From assembly GCF_026210795.1 (NCBI RefSeq), contig NC_089443.1:4774001-4838000 (forward strand): a stretch of DNA of 64,000 bases, written 5' to 3'. Source of the DNA: Rhizophagus irregularis (Eukaryota > Glomeromycota > Glomeromycetes > Glomerales > Glomeraceae). The position numbers and the translations under genes are program-made. Of this stretch, positions 34,186-43,966 are shown piece after piece. Each line of letters opens with the position of its first letter. The stretch's first letter is position 1. The notes under the pieces were generated by a model. That model was not told where the DNA came from. It did no database searches and worked only from the letters and a program-made list of their open reading frames with translations.

Positions 34186-34915
34186 GATTTGCAGAATTTG
34201 CCAATCATCAATTATGTGGTGCAGTACCAATTAAAATTGATCAAAACCCATTCCTACATAAGAAAAAATGTTAAAAATATATATAAAAAAACTTTTAAGA
34301 CCTCTCCCAAAATATTTACCTCTTTAACCCAAAACCAATAGAAGGAGTTTCTAGAAAAAAAGGGAAAAAAATATTATAAAGTTAGTTTATTAAAAAAAAA
34401 AGAAAAACTTTACAAAAATCCAGAATATTTAATGATTTAATGAAAAAAAATTAACTGAAAAATAATTAATAATAAATATCAAATAGATTATAATTAAACA
34501 ACTAATCAATACATAATTTAATTTCGCTAAATCATCGTTATTAATATTTAGAGTTATTTCTTTATTGAAAGATTTTTTTGAATAATTTTGCTTTCTAAAT
34601 AAATTTTTTTTATAAACTATAAAAAATAAAAATAAAAAAACAGTTCCAAGTTATGTCTAATGTAAAATAATTACTAATATACTTGCAAAAATTCTCAACT
34701 TACTTGATGTAAAAACTGGTTGACAAGTTAATGGGAAGTTGATGGGAAGTTTAATAGGAAGTTTACGAAAGAAAAAAATTTTTTAATGCAACTTTTTGTT
34801 GAAGTAATTTCTTGATATTTTGTCATATGATCATGTAGAACAAGTGTGATCATTTCTGCAAAATTTAATTTACCTAATTTTTATTAAATTATTGTCAAAT
34901 TCCTTAATTTAGATC
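34186..34915 (+). repeat. Dispersed repeat, copy 1
   Basis: 34190-34430 and 34800-34915 match 41264-41594 in the same order (shared words ACTTTTAAGACCTCTCC, AATATTTACCTCTTTAA, GGAGTTTCTAGAAAAAAA and ATTGTCAAATT). Copy 1 has about 370 extra bases in the middle. There is no open frame, and the repeat class is unknown. Confidence 0.75.
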
Positions 34916-35005
34916 AGTGGATATGAACCTGGGTCATGTGATTATTGCCATTTTGACTAATAGTATAAACTTCAAAATTAGTAGATAAATAGATTTTTGC
35001 CTGCT

Positions 35006-35192
35006 CTACAAGTTTATCTAAGGCATCAAAGGTGCTTTTGAATATCAGTTTTGACTTTACCTATAAATAATTGATTTTGCCGATCATTCTTAAAAAAAAT
35101 TGGGAAATGATCGGCAAAGACAGTTTTTATATATAAGTTAAAAATGGCATTTAAAACCCCTATTGATGCCTTAAGTAAACTCAAAAATACAT
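35006..35192. mobile_element. Foldback MITE, about 185 bp
   Basis: The arms are imperfect inverted copies: TCTAAGGCATCAAAGGTGC on the left, complementary to CCCCTATTGATGCCTTAAG on the right. They close on TTTGCCGATCATT / AATGATCGGCAAA. Open frames inside arise from the arms and are not genes. Confidence 0.75.
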
Positions 35193-35475
35193 ATATTACA
35201 TAGAAAAAGTAAAAGAATATAACATTGGTATCATTATATTTCACATGACCCGTATTTAAACATCTTGTGTAAACTTTAAAATTTTTTTAATTTTAACCTT
35301 AAATATATATTAAAAATATTCTTTTTTATTAGTAAATAGGTTAAAAACTTCAAATAAATATAAATATATATAAAGAATAAAAAAAGATTTTTATATTTTT
35401 TTTTAGATAGTTTTATAAATAATATAAATGGATATATACTATTATTTTTCAATTCAAAAAATTTTGCCTTTTTTA

Positions 35476-35655
35476 ACTTAAACTTCTCCAAAATCCTATA
35501 ATTAGTTTTTCTAAAATTTTACTATAGTTTTATTATAGTTTTAGCAAGATTTTAGTAGTTTTAGCATTTATAATAAATTTATTAGGTTTCAATTTTCTCT
35601 AAAGTTTTGCAAAGTTTTGCTATTTTAGCATTTTGCCAACTTGTTAAAATCCTTT
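35476..35655. mobile_element. Decayed copy of the 244-bp MITE
   Basis: The order of words follows the copy at 43711-43954 (CAAAATCCTA..ATTAGTTT, ATTTTACTATAG, GCATTTATAATAA), but almost every CG in that copy reads TA, TG or CA here. The ends are lost. Confidence 0.75.
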
Positions 35656-35712
35656 AGTTTCTCCAGTTTTTTCAATACTAATTTATTATATAATATAATA
35701 CAATTAACTTTG

Positions 35713-35921
35713 GGGATAGCCAGAAATGACGTAATTTAAATTTTAGGATTTTTGACCCTCCCCTCCCTATGTCATCATTCATTTTAGGAAATATAAAATT
35801 AAAACACAATTCTGACTAGAATTATATTAACTACAAGTGTCTAAAAATGAAAGGTGTGTAACATCATTATGGTCTTAACCCTCTCCCCCCCTTAGGAAAT
35901 AACGTCATTTCTGGCCATTCT
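35713..35921. mobile_element. MITE candidate with GCCAGAAATGACGT ends
   Basis: GCCAGAAATGACGT at 35719-35732 is inverted as ACGTCATTTCTGGC at 35902-35915. The bases just outside are also partly symmetrical. The target duplication is unclear. Confidence 0.6.
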
Positions 35922-38523
35922 CTTTCTTATATTAAATTTTGATATAATGAATTTTATAATAATATAAAAGATCTTTAATATAATAAAGATATTAATATAT
36001 AAAAAAAAATTCATTATACTAAATTTTATTAATTAAATGATATATACAATTTAATAAATAAGTAAATGGTATAAGAGCCGTGACATATATTAGCTAATAT
36101 CGCTTTAATAGTAGCGTCTACCCCTACCCCCAGGTAAGATATTTGGTCACGTGTACAATGATCACTTTCCTTTTTAGGTGTTATTAATTAAATAATTTAA
36201 TATTTAAATAGTGATTTTTTTTTTATTGTTTTTTTTTTTATTTTTTCTTTTTTAACCTTTCCGTTTTATTACATTTTTTTTATATTTTAAATGTACTATA
36301 AATTTATAATGTTCAACTATAAAAAACTTTTTTATATTATTATTTTGATTTAAAACTAGTTTTTTTGATCATCGCTCCAATATACACGTATGACAAGATG
36401 TACAATGATTATAAATGTACTGCAGCACACTGGCCTTCACTTAAATCGCTCACAATAATTATAAATGTGCTGCAGAGTTTTTATGTCGCGTTTGACTTAT
36501 ATTTCTACAAAAAATTTATTTATACAAAAGACGCGTTAACACTTTATACCAAATATTAAAAAATGAGCTGTCAAATATTTTTATTTAGCCCTAAATTTAA
36601 TAAGAAACCCATCTATAATTTACCGGCAAATAAATATCAGAAATTTTCTAATGCTTTTGTATATAGTATTATAGTTAAGACTGGAAATAGCATCCCAAAT
36701 TGTGCTGATGTTTGTCGTGAAGCAATGCAAGAATGGAATAAAATTAAAAAAAAAGCACAACAGAAATTGATGAAATAATTAGAAGATTCCTGAATACACA
36801 ATTTAGCTTATATGATATACAAACAATGAGACTAAGGAATCCTGCGCCTAGAGAGCTTAGAGAAGACTTGACCCCTCCTCTTCCTACTATTCATTCAAGA
36901 GGATTTACGCAGGAAATTCCTGTTAATGCAGCAGCTCAAAAGAAGGCATCAAATGAAATCACAATAGCTGAGAAAAAGCTTACTGAATTTAAGCAAATTT
37001 ACAATCTCACGACTGATTTTCAACTTCGTCATGATATGTATGAAAAAATAGTAGATCTTTGAGATCAAATCAAATTAAATGAGGACAAGATTGTCAAATT
37101 AAAAAGGAATGCAAAGTATGTTCAAAAGTGTAAAGAAAAAAAACAGAAGATACTTTATGAAAATCAGGAAGTAATAAAATATGATAAACCTAGTCGGTCC
37201 CCACTCCTTTTCAAATATCCAGACTTATACGATCATATTCATAATTCAATTGAATTTGGATCAGCTGATGAAAAATGACGGAAAGAAGTTGTTAAGGTGC
37301 AGATAATCGAAAATTTGCGCAAGAATCTTGAAGAGAAATATAACGTTTACATAGTACGAATGACTTTGAATAATTATTTGCTGCCTCAGCAATCCAATTC
37401 TATTTCTGTAAGAGCACACCATCATCCAGTATGGGTTGCAGTAGCTGGAGTATCACGTACTGAAATACGAGACCATCCTAATGGTCATTATTGCCTTGTG
37501 TCAGTGAAAAGTGTGAAACAATTTGCAAATGTTTTTGCTGATATGTCTGTTGTTATTTCTCAAGATGACAAGGCAAAGATAGGTCTTGGAATACCCGCTG
37601 TAGGTCGATCATTTTACACATTGCAGTCAGACAGTCAGTTAACGAGCCTGTTTATGTGGCTGATCATGATTTTCCTGCAGGAAATGGGCAAAAGTTAATT
37701 CTATCAGTTTACCTTATAATCAGACTAAATGAGTCAAATGATGAATTACGAACAGGAAAACTTGCTATTTATGTATGTCATCAATAGTCCTTTGGTACAT
37801 CATCACTCACACATATGCAAGACCTCAAAAGCCTCACATCAGATCCTCAATATGATGATGCTTTAAAGATTAATAGAGAAATTTGACCTATTTGGATATT
37901 ATTAGTAGATGGAGGACCAGATGAGAATTCAAGGCATCTAAAAAACATAAAAACATATTGCCAACTTTTTCAAAAATTTAATTTAAATTACCTGACTGTA
38001 CGAACACATGCTTTAGGACAATCCAAGTACAATCCTATTGAGAGGGTATAGCGATACTATCTGGAAAATTGGCAGGTATCATACTACCAATTGATCATTT
38101 TGGGACACACTTAAATACGCAAGGAAAAGTCATCAATCCAGAATTGGCTCTTCAAAACTTTAAATATGCTGGAGAGGCACTTTGTGATATTTGGCGTCAT
38201 GTTTTGAGTTTTGGAAGGAGTGTAGATGCACGATATGTTGAAGAGCTTGTTAATCTGTTTGAAGACCTGCATTTTGAAGGTATAGATAAGGAAAATGCAG
38301 AACAACAAAAAAAAAGAACTAAGAGAACGAAAATAATTCAACAAAATGTTTTGTGCCATGGGCATAGGTTGAAAATCATTGTAACTTATGCCAATATTCT
38401 CTTGATATTAAACGATGCACAAATCTAAGTTGTTGTGGGCCACCTTGTGCAAAAGAAGCTATGGATTTTCTTCAATTAAACAATGGCTTTTTGCCTCCAA
38501 TTGTAAAAGCTAGAGATGGGCAT

Positions 38524-39562
38524 AGAGCTCCGAACAGGTCAGCCAAATTCAGGTAACCTGACCTGACCTGACCTGAAATTCAGGTCAGGTATGAGATTTT
38601 TGAAAAAAATTCAGGTCAGGTATGAAGATTGACCTGACCTGATTGACCTGTTGACCTGAAACTATTGATTCTACTATATAATAAAAGTGAGTTGCAGTAT
38701 TGCGATTCACTTTTTTATATTGATTTTATATAATAAAAGTGAGTTGCGGTATTGCGATTCACTTTTTTATATTGATTTTATATAATAAAAGTGAGTTGCG
38801 GTATTGCGATTCACTTTTTTATATTGATTTTATATAATAAAAGTGAGTTGCGATATTGCGATTCACTTTTTTATATTGATTTTATATAATAAAAGTGAGT
38901 TGCGATATTGCGATTCACTTTTTTATATTGATTTTATATAATAAAAGTGAGTTGCGATATTGCGATTCACTTTTTTATATTGATTTTATATAATAAAAGT
39001 GAGTTGCGATATCGCAACTCACTTTTTTTATATTAATTTTATATAAAAAAAGTGAATTGCGATATCGCAACTCACTTTTTTTATATTAATTTTATATAAA
39101 AAAAGTGAATTGCAGTATTGGAATTCACTTTTTTATATGATTTTAATATAAAAATGTTGAATCGCAATATTTCAAGAAAAAACGTTGCGAAAACATTTTT
39201 TTCATAATATTATATTAAAAAAATGTTTCGTAACATTTTTTTTTTTGATATTTCAATAATAACGTTGTGAAAACATTTTTTTCATAATGTTATATTAAAA
39301 AAAACATTTTGCAATATTTTTTTTCAATATTTTAATAAAAAACGTTGCAAAAATGTTTTTTTTCATAATATTATATTAAAAAAAAAAGTTTTGTACCATT
39401 TTTTTTCAATACTTTAATAAAAATAGTCCTGAAATTTTTCAGGTTTCAGGTCAGGTCAGGTCAAACAGACAACCTGATATAACCTGACCTGACCTGACCT
39501 GAAAAAAATTTCAGGTCAGGTTTATCAATTAACCTGACCTGACCTGACCTATTCGGAACTCT
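38524..39562. mobile_element. MULE-like non-autonomous element, 1039 bp
   Basis: The ends are AGAGCTCCGAACAGGTCA and the inverted TATTCGGAACTCT. AGATGGGCAT is duplicated exactly at 38514-38523 and 39563-39572. A 10-bp duplication suggests Mutator-like mobilisation. Inside the ends lie CCTGACCTGACCTGA arrays in both orientations, then a 52-bp hairpin satellite, then 90-bp hairpin units (39130-39420). It has no gene and interrupts the transposase codons between KARDGH and FTNSIHF. Confidence 0.9.
38670..39125. repeat. 52-bp hairpin tandem repeat
   Basis: About nine units keep AAAAGTGAGTTGCG and CACTTTTTTATATTGATT at 52-bp spacing. In the unit at about 38995 the two arms are a perfect 32-base palindrome centred on GATATC. 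The others have a looser second arm (TTGCGATTCAC). Confidence 0.92.
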
Positions 39563-40097
39563 AGATGGGCATTTCACGAATTCTATACACTTCCTTGAAT
39601 ATTATGATATCTTGAAAATTCCCAGTTATGACTCACATTGCCCATCTCTTGACCAAACAACCTATTTATGTCTTTGTTGTTCAGAATGTAATAAATACTT
39701 TACAACTCTTACTTATATAATGAACCATAAACGAACAATGCATCCTGTTACCCGTGGGCGACTTAAAGGAAAAGGTAAACAACAAAACTCAAGAACTCTT
39801 GATGATTTTTCTCTTTTTTCATTACAGTGAAAGCGACCTTTTTGCGATGAAATAAATTTAAGGGAATGTATATCGAATAGAGAATAATTATTGGTTATAT
39901 TTAGTTGTACGAAATGATAAAAAAAAAATAAAATTTAATAAATTCTAATCTATTGTTATCACGTGATTTATAATATTATGTGCAACCTAAGATCTTCACA
40001 TACCCCCCACCCCTTAAAATATTAGCTAATATATGTCACCGCCCTTACTATTCCAAATGTATAAAGTTATATATAGATTTTAGCTTCAAATTTTACT

Positions 40098-40393
40098 AGG
40101 ACCCCGGATATCTAATATAAAGGTCATAATGGACTTTTGGCCAAAAACACCCCTTTTTGCTGAAACTCAAAAAATCATTTTTTGTAAATATCTCAGCATC
40201 CAGTAATTCAATTTTAATGAACTTTTTTTTATTTTGTAGCCCTCATTTAGCTCTACAATTTAAAAAAAGTTCATCAAAATTGGACCACTGGATGCCGAGA
40301 TATTTACAAAAAACGATTTTTTGAGCCCCTGAAAAATGGGCCAATCTGCCGAAAGTGTGACTTATGACCTGTTTTGGAGATATCCGGGGTCCT
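40098..40393. mobile_element. 296-bp MITE, 8-bp duplication
   Basis: Ends AGGACCCCGGATATCT and AGATATCCGGGGTCCT are perfect inverted copies. ATTTTACT is duplicated exactly (40090-40097, 40394-40401). The interior has a second inverted pair (AAATATCTCAGCATCCAGT / ACTGGATGCCGAGATATTT). Confidence 0.93.
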
Positions 40394-40401
40394 ATTTTAC
40401 T

Positions 40402-41263
40402 ATTTTAGGATTTAATAATTGGATTTTAATGAACTTTGGCTTGTTAAATTTGTCTCAATAAGATGAATATTTTGATATATAATTTATTTTTTTAGGTATA
40501 ATATTGGTTGAAATATTACATTTTGAAATTTTAGTTACATGGGATCTAAATTGGTTTAGTAATATTTGGGGTTCTATATCAAGTTCAATTTCTAATAGTT
40601 TGTTTACTGTTAAATTATTTCTAACATTAAACCCAAATTAACTATATAAATATTAAGGTAGAATTTATTCACTTTATTATATTCCTCAATCTTTATATAA
40701 TGTCAGGTATTATAAATTTCTTGATTTTAGTCAATTTAGATCTGATTATTAAGCACGCAATTTTGTCAATATAATGTACAGTACAGTTGTTTAAATAATT
40801 TAATTGAGTAATACTAGTTTTGAAATATCAGGATAGGTTTTAGAATATCAGAAATTGTTTCAAATTTTGGTAGAAGTTTAGGTTATAAGTTGAGTTTTAA
40901 TTTGTATACACTGAAATCTGAAATATTCAGAAATACTTTTAGGAGTTTCAATATCCATATTTAATTAGCAATAATTTAAGCTATCTATAATACCAGCTTG
41001 AATTTTGTAAAATTGCTTGATACTTGTCAAAAAATAATAGTATCCAATTTAGTTAAATAAAATTTAAGATTTTTGTAATATTAGTTACCATTATATATGT
41101 AGTCTAAATTACTGTTAATTCATAATTTAAAAAAAAAAAGATTTTTAGATTAAATTGATTAATTTTAAGTTATAAAATAGTTATAAATATAATAAAAATA
41201 ATTAGTTTATGTCTTTAATATATTTTTATATTTATAATAATGTATTTATTGCAAATATATTTG
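40402..41263. other. AT-rich flank without genes
   Basis: Nothing beyond low-complexity AT sequence is seen. Confidence 0.45.
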
Positions 41264-41594
41264 CCAATTCATGGAATTTGCTGATCATCAGTTATGTGGT
41301 GTAATACTGATTAAAATCGATTAAAACCCGCTCCTATATAAGAAAAAATGTCAAAAAATATATAAAAAAAAACTTTTAAGACCTCTCCAAAATATTTACC
41401 TCTTTAACTTGAAACCAGTAAAAGGAGTTTCTAGAAAAAAAAGGAAAAAATATTATAAAGTTAGTTTATTAAAAAAATAAAAAGAAAAACTTTACAATCT
41501 GTTATATGATCATATAACACAAGTGTAATCATTTTTGTGAAACTTAATTTACCTAATTTTTATTAAATTATTGTCAAATTTCTTAATTTAGACG
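41264..41594 (+). repeat. Dispersed repeat, copy 2
   Basis: This is the continuous version of the repeat at 34186-34915; both carry the word TTTACCTAATTTTTATTAAA near the end. 41595-42025 shows nothing further. Confidence 0.75.
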
Positions 41595-42027
41595 AATTTT
41601 ATTAATTCTACATATTGGTGAATATGAATTTTATGTTTCTCAAATTTTCAAAGATTGATATAATTCAGGTAAAATTTATAATGCTAGTCAAAATTAATTT
41701 AAAATTAATAAAATATTACTAATTTAGTTAAAAATATTATGTCAAAATTTAATTAAATTAATGTTACTAACTGAATATTATTTGTTAAAATTGAGTAATA
41801 AAAAAAATTTTTATATATAATTTTATCTGAGTTTCAGTTTCTATCCAGATATATTTAAATTTATATCTGAATTGAATAATTCAGATAAAAACTGGATAAT
41901 TTTTTAATTTATCTGAATAATGGTTTCAAAGTACTATTTCAGTTTAATATAATCTATAAAGTAATTTAATTCTAAATTTTTTAATGTATTAAAATCAATT
42001 TTTTTAAATTTGATAGTTTATATATTA

Positions 42028-42333
42028 CAGTTAAGTCTTTTTATAGTTACACATTTGGGATAGTCTATATAATTGTAAAAGGATAAAACTATTACCATAC
42101 ATTCTTGTATGATTATTAGATGCCAAATTATTTAATATATTCTTTGTATAACTGTGATTATAATAAATGGTTTTTTTAATATAAGATTTTTGAGGATAGA
42201 TGTGATAGTGACTATAGATAGATTGTAATTATATAAGATAGATTTTAATGATAAAGTGTTTTGAACATTTAACTAGTGTGACTATATAGTAGAATGTAAC
42301 TATAATGGGAGTGACTATAGAGGGAGTTAACTG
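42028..42333. mobile_element. 306-bp MITE of the CAGTCAACTC family
   Basis: Ends CAGTTAAGTC and GGGAGTTAACTG are flanked by TA. In reverse orientation it matches the first 280 bases and the last 40 bases of the element at 18632-23451, and it holds the unoccupied retroelement target at 42075-42090. Confidence 0.88.
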
Positions 42334-42611
42334 TATTACAAATGCTAGCAAAAAAACTATTTTAATTATTAAATTTTTGATAAATATTTATAAATTCTTT
42401 TTTAATTTTTTTATATAATCCAAAAAAAATATTATATTAATAGGATTATCAGAATAAGTTAGAAGTAAATTTTTAATATAATAGTCTATAAAATATATAA
42501 TACATTACTAACATTAGAATGTAAATTGCTATTTATATAATATTTATGAATTTTATTGATTGTAGATTTATATTCAAATAGTATTATAAGCAAAACTTTT
42601 AAATAGTATAT

Positions 42612-42992
42612 AAAAGTGAAAAATCAGGTATCAATTGGTGTCTAATTGGTATTTTTGCCAAATACCATCATCAATTAGGCAATTTGCTAACTTTTGACCC
42701 AGTAATTAGAAAAGGGAGAATGAAATATAACTCATTGGAATCATCTTAACAAGACGAATCTAATGGTAGTAAAATTGCATTTTTAGGATTAATACTTAGT
42801 GAGAAATTAAGTAAAATATAAAAATAAAAATATATCACTTATATTTTATTTAATTTTTTATCCATTAGATTTGTCTTGTTAAGATAATTTCAATGAGCTA
42901 TATTTCATTCTTTTCTGATTACTGAATCAAAAAGTTAGAAAACTGCTGATTGGTGACAGTATTTGGCAAAAATGCCTGATTTTTCACTTTTC
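42612..42992. mobile_element. Long foldback element, about 380 bp
   Basis: The left arm (AAAAGTGAAAAATCAGG...CGAATCTAATGG) and right arm (CCATTAGATTTG...CCTGATTTTTCACTTTT) are inverted over roughly 150 bases each. The middle is AT-rich. Arm words resemble the 147-bp repeat at 22880-23290. Confidence 0.8.
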
Positions 42993-43446
42993 AACCTGTG
43001 ATATATTTACAAAGAATTTGCAAATACAAAAAAATTAATAATTTGTTTTGAAAAACCTTTATTTTATTTAATATTATATTCTGAAATATAATATAAAATA
43101 TTTTTTACTTCAGATTTCAAAAAGAATTTTTGTGATTAGATGTAATATATTATTAATTGACAATAAAATTGAAAATGTTAATAAAAGTTATAAAAGAAGA
43201 GAAAACTATGAAATGGATTTTCAAAATGGAACTAAAATTATTAGTGATATTTTCTTATACTAAAATTTTCAGAATTATGAATTAAGGTGAATTTATTTAC
43301 AGTTTTATTTTGCATTAAGACTATATCAATGTAAATTTTTATTCTGATCATTTAATATTAGGTAGATTAAATTTTTTTATATAAGTTACATAATAGATAT
43401 ACAAATATTAAAAAAATTTCTTTAATTAATTATATATATACATATT

Positions 43447-43966
43447 AGGATATAGATATCTAATATATAAATCATAATAGATTTTTGGCCAAAATTATTC
43501 TTTTTTGCTAAAACTCAAAAAATCACTTTAAACTAAAAAATTGTTTTTTGCAAATATCTTGGCATCCAGTAGCCCATACTTTTTTTTAAAATTGTAGAGC
43601 TCAATGAGAGCTACAAATTGGACTACTAGATGCTGAGATACTTGCAAAAAATGATTTTTTTGAGTTTTTAAAAATGGGCAACTCATGACTTATTTTAGAG
43701 ATGTCCGGGGTAAGGTTGCTTGTCTAAACCTCTTCAAAATCCTACGATTAGTTTCATCAAAATTTTACTATAGATTTATTATAGTTTCGGCAGAGTTTCG
43801 GCAGTTTCGGCATTTATAATAAGTTTTGGCAGTTTCGCCTTTCTCCAAAGTTTCGCCAGTTTTTTAATATAACTTTAATATAGTTTCGGCAGAATTTCGC
43901 TTTTCGGCGAAACGCCATCTTGCCTAAACCCCTAGGTTTCGGCAAGCAACCTTAGTCCGGAGTTCT
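43447..43966. mobile_element. Second copy of the 40098-type MITE, interrupted
   Basis: The interior matches 40098-40393 in order (TTTTTGGCCAAAA, AAATATC, GCATCCAGTA), with many changes. It is split near its right end by the 244-bp MITE at 43711-43954. Confidence 0.82.
43711..43954. mobile_element. 244-bp MITE, copy 2
   Basis: It has the same ends and the same length as the copy at 15184-15427, in opposite orientation. The flanking 8 bases are GTCCGGGG and GTCCGGAG (one difference). Confidence 0.92.

Larger units (their letters stand above)
36563..39830 (+). pseudogene. DDE transposase of an unnamed family, broken
   Basis: Joined by eye across frames, the product starts at an ATG at 36563 with a basic N-terminal region and a helical segment (about 36940-37170). 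The DDE core follows: D in ISQDDKAKIGLG, D in LLVDGGPDENSRHLKN, and E in GQSKYNPIER, with 43 residues between the last two. A conserved block (LPIDHFGTHLNTQGKVINPE, then LSFGRSV-type) follows, and a C-terminal Cys/His finger (CLCCSECNKYFTTLTYIMNH) closes the protein. Lesions include a frame change near 36760, TGA at about 37060, TGA at about 37276, a frame change near 37635, TAG at about 37786, TGA at about 37884, a frame change near 38048, another before 38410, and the 1.04-kb insertion. I cannot give a superfamily name. Confidence 0.7.
36074..40045 (+). mobile_element. 4-kb TA-flanked transposon with DD43E-type transposase
   Basis: The inverted ends agree at 25 of about 27 bases (left AGAGCCGTGACATATATTAG, right end its complement at 40019-40045, with GGG/GCG differences). 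TA flanks both sides (36072-36073, 40046-40047). The single gene is a decayed DDE transposase. A MULE-like element at 38524-39562 is nested in it, so the original length was about 2.9 kb. Confidence 0.85.

Noticed and set aside
35026-35244. 72-codon minus-strand ORF
   Set aside because: It lies across the arms of a foldback element and has no coding character.
38670-39125. Regular 52-bp repeats resembling a CRISPR array
   Set aside because: There are no unique spacers; the whole unit repeats, and it lies in a eukaryotic transposon.
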